Below, one piece after another: positions 36,691-48,788 of a stretch of DNA of 64,000 nucleotides. Source of the DNA: Beroe forskalii (taxonomy: Eukaryota; Ctenophora; Nuda; Beroida; Beroidae). The DNA is taken from the NCBI GenBank assembly GCA_011033025.1, contig WFMF01000079.1:529384-593383 (forward strand), written 5' to 3'. Each line of letters opens with the position of its first letter. The first letter of the stretch is position 1. The notes beneath the pieces are model-generated. The model made no database searches and was not told where the DNA came from. It saw nothing but the letters and a program-made list of their open reading frames with translations. The position numbers and the translations under genes were made by a program.

Positions 36691-37154
36691 CATTTGGAAG
36701 CTGATTGTTCTCGCCTCTTGCTGCTAAAATTTCATTGAAAAGGTATTAAAAGCAAGGATGGCACAGTCCTGCTTTTTCGAAAGTTTTTTTCAGAAAATCT
36801 CTGGTAAAAATGGCATTGCCTGTAATTTCTTAGAATAGATCAGGAAAGAGGAAAGTTCAAAAGGGTACATTGACCATGAATGCACCAAGCATCCAATACA
36901 ATTAATATATCACAATGCAATCAGTAAAACAAGAAAATTCAGTAAAACAAGAAAATTAATATTTGTGCCAATCTTTACAGGACAATTAAATATATAACAT
37001 AGCACGAAATATAGGCTAGTATGCCTGCACCATCTCAAAGAGCTGTGAACAGCTTAAGGGGCACAAGGGTACTCGTGCTGTTCGCTATTGTGTACACCAC
37101 AACTCAAGCTGTTCCACGTTTTAATTTTGTATAGCAACTTTTATTACTATAATA

Positions 37155-40100
37155 CAGTCAAATCTGCCTCAAAAAGGGGTAAAAAGTGGACAAATTCTAC
37201 ACCAAGCGATTTTGCATGGATTCTATAGTTTTTTGCATGAAAAATCGATCTAGCAACTTTCCACACCTCTCCGGAGTGTGGAAAGTGCCGAAAAATCGAT
37301 TTTCAGGTGAGGCGCAGCCGACTGATATGTAAAAAATCGTATCTCGGCTCAGGAAGGTCGCAGAGACTTCATCTTGGGCGGAAAATGTGCGCAACGAGCA
37401 TGTCCACATACAATTGTCAACAAAAATATGCCCTAAAATGCTCAGGAACGGAGTTACAGGCGAAAAACAGATTTTTGGGCAGGCGCAAGACCTGCATAAG
37501 GCGAATTTTGTATCTCAGTCCAGGAAGGTCGTAGAGACTTCATCTTGGGCGGAAAATGTGCGCAACGGCCATGTTTATACACAATTGTTGACAAAAATAT
37601 GCCCCAAAATGCTAAGGAACGGAGTAACGGGCGAAAACTGATTTTTGGGCAGGCGCAAGACCTGCATAAGGCGAATTTTGTATCTCAGTCCAGGAAGGTC
37701 GTAGAGACTTCATCTTGGGCGGAAAATGTGCGCAATGGCCATGTTTATACACAATTGTTGACAAAAATATGCCCTAAAATGCTAAGGAACGGAGTAACGG
37801 GCGAAAAACTGATTTTTTGGGCCAACGCAAGACCTGATTTAGGCGAATTTTGTATCTCAGTCCAGGAAGGTCGTAGAGACTTCATCTTGGGCGGAAAATG
37901 TGCGCAATGGCCATGTTTATATACAATTGTTCACAAAAATATGCCCTTAAATGCTAAGGAACGGAGTAACGGGCGAAAACTGATTTTTTGGGCCAACACA
38001 AGACCTGCATAAGGCGAATTTTGTATCTCAGTCCAGGAAGGTTGTATAGAGACTTCATCTTAAGGAAAATGTGCGCAATGGCCATGTTTATACACAATTG
38101 TTGACAAAAATATGCCCTAAAATGCTAAGGAACGGAGTAACGGGCGAAAAACTGATTTTTTGGGCCAACGCAAGACCTGATTCAGGCGAATTTTGTATCT
38201 CAGTCCAGGAAGGTCGTAGAGACCCCATCTTGGGCGGAAAATGTGCGCAATGGCCATGTTTATATACAATTGTTCACAAAAATATGCCCTTAAATGCTAA
38301 GGAACGGAGTAACGGGCGAAAAACTGATTTTTTGGGCCAACACAAGACCTGCATAAGGCGAATTTTGTATCTCAGTCCAGGAAGGTCGTAGAGACCTCAT
38401 CTTGGGCGGAAAATGTGCGCAATGGCCATGTTTACAAATTGTTCACAAAGATATGCCCTAAAATGCTAAGGAACGGAGTAACGGGCGAAAAACTGATTTT
38501 TTGTGCCAACACAAGACCTGATTTAGGCCAGTTTTGTATCTCTGTCCAGGAAGGTTGTAGAGAGTTCATCTTTGGCGGAAAATGTGCGCAATGGCCATGT
38601 TTTTTTCTGTACGACTTGCTGATAAAAGAGTAAAAGGATAAACATGTGCCCTGAAATTCTCAGGAAGAAAGTTATAGGCGAAAAATGAAATTTGGCGATG
38701 GTTTGAGACGATTTTCATATAATCACTGTCCAGTAAAAGAGACAAGTAACGGACTTTTGATCTCATCACATTTCATCTCACGGCACTTTATCTTGTAATA
38801 TTTCAACCCTACGCAAAGGTAAGGATCTGGGTTAGGGTAATGGTTAGCGTATGGGTAAGAGTTAGATTCGGGGTAAGGTTATAGGGTGATGTTTAGGGTC
38901 AGGACAGGGAGATGAAGTATCCTGACATGAAATTTCGTACACCCATAGAGACTTCCGGCTGAGCAGAAAATAATTGGAATGGTCAACTCAGGAAGTAGGA
39001 AGAGAGTACAGAAATGTGTCTAAAACGAGGTAACGATTAACCACCATAAAGGACTGGGCTTTGCCCATTGAGCCCAGTTAAATCCCAATCGGTGGGAATA
39101 ATATTTACACAGTCTGGCTGGGTCAGACCTCCCAGTGAATCATCTAGACAAAGAGAGGTGGTGCATTATAGCCGCCTTTGGCAGATCTCTGACTTAACCT
39201 GCAGGCAAGCCTTTGTCTTGCTTTGCAGTCTGATTGTTGCCACGGCGTTGGCAGCCCGCCGGTCCAGAGGGGTCCAGGAACGGCTGGCTGCTCTCAGCTG
39301 AGGATATCCCTGGCAGTAGGGTGGCCTAAAAAACCACCCAGGAGTTCACACCCTTAGCCTAGCGTATTAGGGATCATAGTCTCCATGCTCAGCATGGCTG
39401 CCACCGGCCTGGCCGATTAAAACCGACCCTGGCCGTTTTACTAAGACTAAGACCATATACAGGACTGGAATAAATGTCTGGACCAAGATAGAAAAATCTT
39501 CTATCAGGCCTGTTAGCTGCCAAAAATTAGTTTTTGCCCGTTACCCGTTCCTGAGCATTTTAGGGCATATTTTGTCAACAATTGTATATAAACATGGCCA
39601 TTGCGCACATTTTCCGCCTAAGATGAAGTTTCTACGACCTTCCTAGACTGAGATACAAATTTCCTTAAGCAGGTCTTGCGCCTGCCCAAAAATCTGTTTT
39701 TCGCCCGTAACTCCATTCCTGAGCATTTTAGGGCATATTTTTGTTGACAATTGTAAATAAACATGGCCATTGCGCACATTTTCCGCCCAAGATGAAGTCT
39801 ACGACCTTCCTGGACTGAGATAAAAAATTCGCCAAAATCAGGTCTTGCGTCTGCCCGAAAAAACAGTTTTTCACCCGTTACTCCATTCCTTAGCATTTCA
39901 GGGCGTATTTTTGTGAACAATTGTATATAAACATGGCCATTGCGCACATTTTCCGCCCAAGATGAAGTCTCTACGACCTTCCTGGACTGAGATACAAAAT
40001 TCGCCTTATGCAGGTCTTGCGCCTGCCCAAAAAATCTGTTTTTCGCCCGTTACTCCGTTCCTTAGCATTTGAGGGCATATTTTTGTTAACAATTGTATAT

Positions 40101-40513
40101 AAACATGCTCATTGCGCACATTTTCCGCACAAGATGAAGTCTCTACGACCTTCCTGGACTGAGATACAAAATTCGCCTTATGCAGGTCTTGTGTTGGCCC
40201 AAAAAATCAGTTTTTCGCCCGTTACTCCGTTCTTGAGCATTTTAGGGCATATTTTTGTTGACAATTGTATATAAACATGCTCATTGCGCACATTTTCCGC
40301 CCAAGATGAAGTCTCTACGACCTTCCTGAGCCGAGATACGATTTTTTACATATCAGTCGGCTGCGCCTCAGCTAAAAATCGATTTTTCGGTACTTTCCAC
40401 ACTCCGGAGGGGTGTGGAAAGTTGTTAGATCGATTTTTCATGCAAAAAACTATAGATGCCATGCAAAATCGCTTGGTGTAGAATTTGTCCACTTTTAAAT
40501 CCAATTTTGACTG
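37155..40513. mobile_element. 3.4 kb foldback element with ~171 bp monomers
   Basis: Flanked by TA (37153-37154, 40514-40515); the ends start CAGTCAAATC and CAGTCAAAAT. The TIRs include CCAAGCGATTTTGCATG, CTAGCAACTTTCCACAC and CGGAG blocks over more than 200 bp. The left half holds about eight monomers in one orientation, with starts of AGGAAGGTCG near 37361, 37523, 37694, 37866, 38038, 38210, 38382 and 38549 (spacing mostly 171-172). The right half holds about five inverted monomers near 39638-40318. A non-repeat core occupies 38640-39500. It is related to 21986-24291. No transposase. ORFs across the array are by-products of the repeat. Confidence 0.88.
39020..39500. other. GC-richer unique core inside foldback element
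   Basis: Unlike its AT-rich surroundings, this block contains GAGCCCAGTTAAATCCCAAT, GGCAGCCCGCCGGTCC and repeated GGCCTGGCCGAT/CTGGCCG motifs. It has the size of a SINE or a captured fragment, but I could not fit a tRNA-type A/B box convincingly, nor a protein. Confidence 0.4.
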
Positions 40514-40899
40514 TATTACTAGGCTTGATTGCTGTTGCTTAGGCAGGTACTTATCTTTGATGATGATGCAGACTACTCCAGCATTGATTTTATGGTTCTA
40601 TTTTGAGAAGCCTTTGGACTTGTTTGTAAAGAGGATCATTTTTTACTATCTTGTCTTTAGACTTTAATATTCTATCAAATAAAATATAGCAAATCAATTT
40701 ATTAATCAATCAACAAACAATAAATAATAAAATGGGCAGCTATTAAAGATCAAAAATGAGATGAGGGCCAGTCAACCTCGATACCTACCTAGAATACTAT
40801 TGAGTTTCATTGGGTGTAGTTTCATCATTCACATAAGAGAGCTACAGTCCAACAAAAAAAAAGAAAAAGAAAAATTATGAGAGGCATGCCAACTTGCTT

Positions 40900-41470
40900 A
40901 CATTATAATCCTCAGTGCTCCATGAAGTTGGAAGGTCCTTATGCTGAAGCCCTAGAAGAAGCTGCTTGAGCCTTGCACGGACAGAGCTAACATTATCTGA
41001 GTAATCAGTTACTTTCAGCTTTTTTACTACAGCATTCCATAAGGCAGCAGATCGATAGATAAATGTTTGAGAAGGTTTATCAAGGATTAGTGTGGTCTGC
41101 TTCCTCTTGAAATATTATAGCTTGTGTAAGTGGGATAGGATAATGAAATTTAAGGATCTTAAATATTTCCATTATACAGTGATAGGTATAGAGATTGAAC
41201 AGTGATAGGATATTGTTTGTCTGGAAAGTGGCTTACTAGGTTCTTTATCAAAAATGAAGAGTCTAATTTTGGTCTTCAAATATTCTGGTTCTGTGCACAT
41301 GTTTTAAATTTGTTCAGAAACTTTTCCCTATCTCCAAAAGAACTCTTATGCAATGCTTCATGGGTAATCCAGAGGGGCTGCAACCTACACATAGCAGCAT
41401 CTCCCCATACTGATATACAGTAGGAGAGATGAGACTCAAAGAGAGTATAGTAGAGCTCTCGAATAAGTGG
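40900..41470 (-). pseudogene. Non-LTR RT C-terminal relic
   Basis: On the minus strand, LYYSLFESHLSYCISVWGDA near 41440-41380 and YRSAALWNAVVKKLKV near 41070-41020 match the region after the RT core of CR1/Jockey-type LINEs (HSHLxYC-xVWG and LWNxLP). Stops and frameshifts are present between them. The upstream part would lie in the corrupted segment beginning at 41470. Confidence 0.6.
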
Positions 41471-43540
41471 TTTTAAAAAATTTTTTTTATTCTGTTGAAA
41501 AGATTTTCATGGTGAGTTCTCTTTTGATTTAGAATTTGGGCCCCAAAACTTTTTTATTATAACACCTAAAACCCTTTTTGGTCAATTTTTTTTGACGGAT
41601 ATCATTTTAAAAAATTTTTTTTGAACCCCGTTCCCTTAAAACTTTTTGGAAGTTAAAGTGAATTTTTTTTGTAATTTTTTTAGAAAGTTGTTGAATTTAA
41701 AAATTTTTTTAAAAATTTTTAAAAACCTCTTCTTCGTTTTTTCCTTAACAAACAAATTTGGTTCATCTCAAAATTTTAAAATTTCCCCGGTTGAACGGAT
41801 ATCGTTTAAAAAAAAAGCAGTGGGCAAAAAACGGATCTTTTTAAGCCCCGTTTCAAAATTTTTTTAAAAAACAAAAAGGCTTTGGTTTTCCCTTTTTTTG
41901 GGCAAAGGGTTTTCAGGTTTTGAAAAAGGGCCACTTTAATTTAATGAAAATTCCCTTTTTTTTTTGGGGCACCAAAAACTATGATTCCACAGGCCAAAAA
42001 AAATAACCTTTTTTCAAAAACTTGGTTTTAAAGGGGAAAAACTCCAAAAGGCCCAAAATTTAAGCCTAGGGGGCGCTTTGGGGGCAAAAGTTGGTATACC
42101 TCAAATTTTTAAACGCCCTTCGTTAAATTTAAAAAACCCGGGCTTTAAAAAAATTTTGAATTTTTTCATCAAACTGAAAATGGAAGGCAAAAAGGGGTTT
42201 AAAAGGTTAGTGGTGTCAAAGGGGGGTGGGAGGTGGGGCAGGGTAAACAAATAAAAATTTTTAAACAAATTTTAACCCCAAAAAATAAACGGTGGAGCCC
42301 GGGGAAATAAAGGGTTTTTTCCCCAGGTTTTGGGGGGGAGGGGCCTTGAGGATGGATGTCTTCAAACAAGCTTGTTAATGGTTTATGTAGGTAGTGGGGG
42401 CAGACTTTTATTGTTATTGTATTTTTCCCAAATTTATTTTTTCAGTCCTTTTATCCCCTTTTCCAAAAATGGCTGTTTAACCATTGAAAGGGCATGGCCC
42501 AACATCCCCCTATAACCCTTTTCCAAAAACTATTTTTGGGGCCCCTTGGGGGTTTTACCTTCTTCTTCCCCCTTTTTCTTTATTGAAAAACAGTTTTTTT
42601 CGATAATGGGGCAGTTAGAACTCCAAAAACATTTAAAAAACTTTTTTCCATTTTTCCCTTGACTTGGGCCCGTCCCCAATTAACTATTTAAAACCCGATT
42701 TAAAAAATGGGAAATCATAACTTATGTTTAGGGAATTAAACCCCGCCCCAAATTTAAAAAAAAAATTTTTTCAAAATTTTTAAATTTTTAACTTCTTTTT
42801 AAAGGTCTTAATTTTTGCTTGCCCCTTTTAACTGATATTTTTAAATTTTTTAAGTTTTTTTTTTAAATAAGTTTTTTAAAAATTCAACTATTTCTATCAA
42901 ATTTTTATTATTTGAAAAAATTTTTAAAATTTAAAAGAAAATTAAAAAAAGAAATTTAAAATCATTGGCCCAAACATTCAAAACGAAAATGAAAATGTGT
43001 TTATTCAAAATTTGAACTTTTTTGCCCCCAAAAAATTAAAATTTATTTAAAATAAAAACAACATTTTGTCTTATTAACACAACTGGATACAATTCCTCCC
43101 CCTTTTTTTCTTTCATTACCCCCTTTCAAAGGGACTCTAAAAACAACAATAAATTTAAAAAAAATTAACCTTTTCAAACAGTCCAATAATAAATAACATA
43201 AAAGGCCCCTTTCAAAAAAATATGTTTGATCATTGATACTGAACAGTGAAACAAAATTTTTAATAAATGAAACCCAAACTTTTAAACCCCTCTCTCGGCA
43301 GTTTCCCAAAATTAAAAATATCTTTAAAGGTTTTAGGTTCCAAAACATTCTTTGTGGTTGTGGGGGCGATAAAATTCCCCAACAAAAATTTTCGCAGGCA
43401 GGTTTTTGGGGCAAGGGCATAAAAATAAAAGGGGCCCGGTTTAAAAAACACAAAAGGGGATCGGGTTTTTGGGGCTAAAAAATGATCCCCTTCCAGCCCC
43501 CTTTCCCTTGGGGGGCGCGGCCGGACCCACCCCATCGGGT
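41470..43540. other. Homopolymer-distorted, probably low-quality sequence
   Basis: Composition changes abruptly to runs of 4-12 identical bases (A, T, G or C), as if homopolymers were lengthened throughout. Few short motifs of ordinary complexity remain. ORFs here (for example 41646-41867 and 43043-43453) are dominated by F, K, P and G from the runs. The block begins within the LINE relic and ends at the first base of the right arm. Probably uncorrected or damaged base calls, perhaps a bridge joined during assembly. Confidence 0.7.
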
Positions 43541-44813
43541 AGACTCCAATAAGGTTTTGAGTCGTTTCATGCATGGAACTTACTTTGGAGATGATATAAT
43601 GTGTTCAAATCAATGTCTCTGTTACATTTCTATTACTATTCTGTCCATTTCCAAATATCATGGCTCATTTTAAGCTAGCAAGATTATGATGATACTATGA
43701 TAGTTCTAGCATCAAGAGGCATATACAGTGCAACAATCGGTTTCTCCTTTTCTCCCTTTGTTTCATTCCCACTTACTACTGAGACATGAGATTGCTGATC
43801 ATATTTCATAACTTCCATACTGTTATGTAGATAGAAATACACTTGGAAGTAGAGCAAAGCCTGCAAACGAACCCAACAGTTTCAATTCCTCATTACAGTC
43901 ATTATCACAATGCTGATTCAATGACTACATCATATCACCTCAGTATCCCACACAGTCTCTTCTGTAGATCACCCACCATACTTACCATAAATGCTCATAT
44001 TGACTTACCAACAATTCGAACATTGCACATGTATGATGTGTCTAACAAAGCTAGACATAACCTGTCATGGAGCAAGTAAGCTTCAAAGCAGTGTGATTTA
44101 CAAATTATAAAATGTACAGACCACAGTGTAGTGCAGTGTACTTTGCAAATTGTACAATGTACAGACCACAGTGTAGTGCAGTGTGCTTTGCCCCCTGTGA
44201 TACACTTCGTATAACTGAATAACTTCTCAGTGGATTAACTTTCTAATCAGGAATTATGATGTGAATTGTTAGTATGATCTATAAATACCGTGTTATCTTG
44301 TATGCATACAAGTGGGGTTCATATAATGCATACTAACACACCGTGAATACTTACATAATCGCTTAAATATGATATACTGCGTACTTAAATCACTTTGACG
44401 CAAAATTCCTGTAACTGAAGAACTTCGAATCAATGTCACTCAAATACCACGGTCTGCGAACACATGTTTTGTTGCCCATGAACTTAAACAATTTTCTAAT
44501 TTCCGTTTTTAATGAACAACGACTCAAGAAGTTGCTTGGGAATAGCGTAATCAAATCCGTGAAAAAATCACAATATTGCAACATTAAAATCAGATGTTTA
44601 ATTCTTATCTGAATACGTTCCGTACCAGCATGCAGTATTTAATGTATTTAAAAGTATAATGTTCCACTTCTTTTTGTCAGTACGTTTGCCTCTTGGTTAT
44701 ATTCGAAATAAAATGTCCGTTGAATTCAAATCATTTTCAGTTTTCATGTATTCATCTCTTACCAAAACATAGGAAAAGGTGTCACTTTTTGTTGAATTAA
44801 GTATATTCGTATC
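43541..44813. other. Noncoding inner end of right arm
   Basis: Counterpart of 26200-27341. It contains a local tandem duplication at about 44090-44190 (AATGTACAGACCACAGTGTA twice). No gene recognised. Confidence 0.5.
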
Positions 44814-44935
44814 GGTAAATTGAGCGATACTGGCGTGATGATGGCGCGATAACGGCGTGGTACTGGTGCGATACTGGCATGATAATGGCGTGCTACTGGC
44901 GTGATACTGGCCTAGACGGATCGCTCAATTTACCT
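44814..44935. repeat. TACTGGCGTGATA minisatellite with inverted ends
   Basis: About eight units of TACTGGCGTGAT-like sequence, bracketed by AAATTGAGCGAT and ATCGCTCAATTT in inverted orientation. No equivalent is seen at the matching place in the left arm (about 26200). Confidence 0.7.
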
Positions 44936-45000
44936 TTGGATTCCATTTTCACCATTACCCACTAATGTACCATGTGTTAGATGACATAGTATGACGTAAG

Positions 45001-46100
45001 ATGGTGTACTACTGTGTAGACAGCCTCAGCACCATCACATGTGAGGTGGACTGCTGCAAGACCCGCCTCAAGAACGGAACTACTGTGTACGCGTGCTGTG
45101 GAGAAGGACGGGGGGAGATGCTCGGTAACCCTGTCTTCTGGGCTACTCTTCTTACTGGTAAATCTGAGCTGATTGATTCTAGGACTTTCGTCCGAAACCT
45201 GTAATTAGCTATTCAGACAAGAGTCCGTGTCGAACATTTGTCCGGAAGTCAGACACAATTTTATTCAAAAGGAAAAGGGAAACTTTTGTTTTGACATATA
45301 ATGATGGTTATGCGGCCAGCTTTTCCCGAAAATCTTTTTTCACTGGTAACTCATATGTGTGCACATGCGTCGATTGATGATGGGATTGATAAATACGTGC
45401 ATTTTACAGTGCGGCAATACACTTCTCATGATCTAACTTCTGTCGGTTTTGCGCATTTTTATCGATCGATCCATGTGCACACATAAACGTAATTTTTGCT
45501 GCAGTAATGGCCAGTGTGTGATTTTAAGTCGCATTATGATACTTCACCCTAGTTGGCAAACAATTAATGTTCAGTTTTCTACGATACGTCACTGGTTTGA
45601 TTGGTAAATCAGGAAATAGGAAGGCGTTTCATTGCTTAATTAGGGTCTGAAGTAGCTAAGAATTGGATGTATAATTGGGGCTGGGTAACACGCTCACTAT
45701 TCAGTATTTTAATATTACAGGTGTTAATATGCTTGAACTCTAGAAGTGTTCAGTGTTACTCAGCCTGTGATTTTGTCTTTAGGAAGACAAAGCAGCTTTA
45801 GAAGTATTATTTGGACCCCTTTTACCAAATATTTCCATCTGATTTCCTGACGTTTTACTTCTGATCCCCTACATTTCAGTTCTTATGGTATGCGTTGCAT
45901 TCTTCGTGTTAAAGCGGAAACAGGACCGCGCTGGTCCGGGTGAGACCACGCCCCTTAACAGAAACACTGTACAAGTTGGGACTAACAACTCCAGAGTAAG
46001 AGTTGGGGCCAGTGCTCCGCCAGAGGTCTCCAACCACTCGACAGACTACGGGATAGAACTGGGGGAGATTCATGTCTACTCCAACCTGGAGACTGAATAA
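45001..46100 (+). CDS. Two-exon single-pass membrane protein (right copy)
   Basis: Exons 45001-45157 and 45880-46100, GT-AG boundaries, phase 1. The ATG at 45001 gives a cysteine-rich ectodomain (eight cysteines in about 35 residues), then one membrane segment spanning the splice junction (PVFWATLLT plus VLMVCVAFFVLKRK) and a tail with GETTPLNR, STDYGIELGE and HVYSNLE. The YSNL sequence resembles a tyrosine-based sorting or signalling motif. No signal peptide is encoded by the first exon, so an upstream exon is possible. The acceptor TTTCAG is intact here, unlike in the left copy. Family not recognised. Confidence 0.62.
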
Positions 46101-46190
46101 CTCTGGGAGGGGGAAATTGATTTGTTTTTTGGATTTAAGGAAGGGGTTTGAGAGCTACATATATGGCTGCATATAGCTTGGCCAGATGTA

Positions 46191-47841
46191 CGTACGTTTA
46201 GGTACGTTTAGGGTTGTTTGACTGGGCGTGCTCAGGACATCTGCGTCATGCGCGTCTCCTTCCAGCTCAGCAATGAGTTGTTGTTCATAGCTGTGTACCC
46301 CGGAACAGGTGGCGTGTCCGGGAACTGCTCAAGGAACCTGCCCAAACCGATCTTGAAGCTTTCAAGTGAAATCAGTTGTGAGACGTCATGCGGCAAGATA
46401 TTCCAAAGCTGAGCTGCTTTAACACCAAAAGAACTGTCATAGTCACTACGAACAGATAGCTGGGCTTTGGTGTTGATCTTTGGGATAGTTGCCTTGACCC
46501 CAAGCCGAGGATGGTGCTTGAACTGCATTTGTACATCATTTGGGGCATGTCTGTTGATTATCTTCCATACTTGGATGATGCAGTATCTCTCTCGCCGGCG
46601 CTGAAGTGACATCAATTTGAGCTTCTTAAGTCGGTCCCAATAACTCATGTCTGATAATCCAGATATTTTACGGACAAAGCATCGCTGAACATTTTCGAGC
46701 TTCTGAATGTCTGATATCTTAACAGGATTCCAAACAGGGCAACAGTATTCGAGTCTGGAACGAACCATAGACTTATATAGAGTGAGCATGACAACAGGAG
46801 ATCGATCAGCGAAGGCACTGAGAACCCAGGATGCCATTTTACGAGCACCTTGTGTAATTTGTTCGATATGGGGTGACCATGATCTATCACTTGAAACAAG
46901 GACTCCCAGATCCCTGACCGTCTCTTTCAGTTCTATAACGTGTCCTTTTGGCGTTTTGTAGTGGAAATTCTCCAAATAGAATGGGAGCTGCCTTAAATAG
47001 TAAGAACTATTAAGTGGATAGTTTAGGAGCTGAAACTTGTCTTCATGAAGCTCCATGTTGTTGATGGTAGACCAATCAATAACACTACAAAGGTCTTCTT
47101 GTATGCGAGTGGTGCTTTCTATCCCAACGACTTGAGATATAAGCTTGGTGTCGTCAGCAAAGCACAGTCCTTTACAGTTTTTAAGAGTAGGAATAAGGTC
47201 ATTTATGTAAAGGAGGAACAGTATAGGCCCCAAAACTGTACCTTGTGGCACTCCACTGATCACAGGTTGGGCCGATGACAGAGCCCCTTCCACCTGAACA
47301 GTCTGAGTGCGGTTAGTGAGGAACTGTTCGATCCAGGACAATACCTTTCCCCCCGATGCCATAACGCTTCAGTTTCTCGAGCAAGACTTGGTGGTCGACT
47401 TTATCAAAAGCCTTGGAGTAGTCCAGGTATATGACATCTACTTCATCATTGCTGTTGAGACAGCTGTAGATGAATTCTATGTGACTAAGCAGCTGGGTCA
47501 GGCAACTGCGCTTTTTTCCTGAACCCATGCTGGTTGTTGCTTATCAAATTTGCCTCTTCAAGATAGGTAACAAGCTTATCTCTGATTATTCGTTCGAAAG
47601 TTTTGATAACGTGTGATGTAAGGGAGACAGGCCGATAATTCGCGGGGTCAGTGCGATCACCTTTCTTGTAGACTGGTGTTATAAATTGAGACTTGAGCTC
47701 AGAAGGGATGACTCCATTGGCAAGGGAATGTGACCATAGTATGTGTAACGGGGCAGATAGTTCGTCTCTGCAGGAGCTAAGGATTCTTGCAGGAATGTCG
47801 TCGTCTGGGCATGCCGAATAAGGGTCAAGTTCTTTGACCCT
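46191..47841 (-). mobile_element. 5'-truncated LINE with RT, right arm only
   Basis: Minus-strand reading: from about 47830 a frame with RT motifs (FITPVYKKGDRTDPANYRP, YLEEANLISNNQHGF), then IYLDYSKAFDKVDHQVL, a frameshift at a G-run near 47350, then SGVPQGTVLGPILFLLYIND, LCFADDTKLIS and a C-terminal segment ending near 46232. FADD is the polymerase active site. This is a CR1/Jockey-type RT without its endonuclease. The 3' end has a short tandem tail (CTAAACGTAC twice). The left arm has an uninterrupted site near 25090. Confidence 0.85.
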
Positions 47842-48788
47842 TAGCTATTATATGACATGTTATTGATTGTCAAGGGTTATTGATTTTTAAGTGTCATTGA
47901 TTTTAAGTTAATTTTATTCTATCTAAATTTACCATTGAATGATTTAATGTTTTATCGAATCGCAAATGATTACATTTTAACGATTTTTCTATGACAGTTT
48001 TTAGCCTTTGGCTGCGTGATGCAATGAAAATCAACGAGTTTTGAGTTCTGCTTTTGATGTCCATTTGTACTATCATGTTAGCTGTTTTAAAAAAAAAGGA
48101 CAAATACTTTTCAGTGTCAGTTCGTTAATTTTATGTTCTGTTCTCAGTTGATTGATGTAACTTGTATTTTACAGTGATTACCATATTATTATTATTAAAA
48201 AATGATATTTTGTTTCGACACATTTTATGGAACTGTCCGTAGTTCCAAAATTGTGTTTTAAAGAATTTTTATTGAGGGATTAATCCCATTCTATCCTAAC
48301 AATTTTATAAATAAACTTTATTTAACACAGATCGCGAATTTATTTAAATTTGACTCCAAATTAAATTTCTTAATAATTAAATTGCAATTTATACGTGTAA
48401 ATTTTCAATGTGTGACGTACTTTGTTATCGTTTATGATATGCTTATATTAACTTTTATATTTAATTTACGTTTATATTCAATTTCACTAAAATTGTAATT
48501 CAATACTTTTATCTTTATTTTTTTTACTTCGATTTTACAAAAATCATTATTATTATGGTAGTGGGAAAATTTTCCTTTTGATTGATTGAAAACCCCGGAG
48601 GGCTTCGGAACTTTATTACAATTACAGATGTTGAGGGAAAATACCTCTATTGCCTTTGATAATAAAACTCCCATCATCAGCTTTGGTATACAATCTCTTA
48701 TTCCCATAGTAGATTGAAGATTGAACTAAAATTTGAATTAAAACTGTTGCAACCCGCATAATAAAGTATACAATCAAATTTGAGTAAC

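Noticed and set aside
37307-38633. Series of ORFs of 70-155 codons
   Set aside because: They arise from ~171 bp tandem monomers and repeat the same peptide; no domain.
39020-39500. tRNA-derived SINE
   Set aside because: A GTTAAATCCC stretch resembles a B box, but no convincing A box at the right spacing and no tail were found.
41646-43574. ORFs rich in F, K, P and G
   Set aside because: They lie in the homopolymer-distorted block and reflect base runs.
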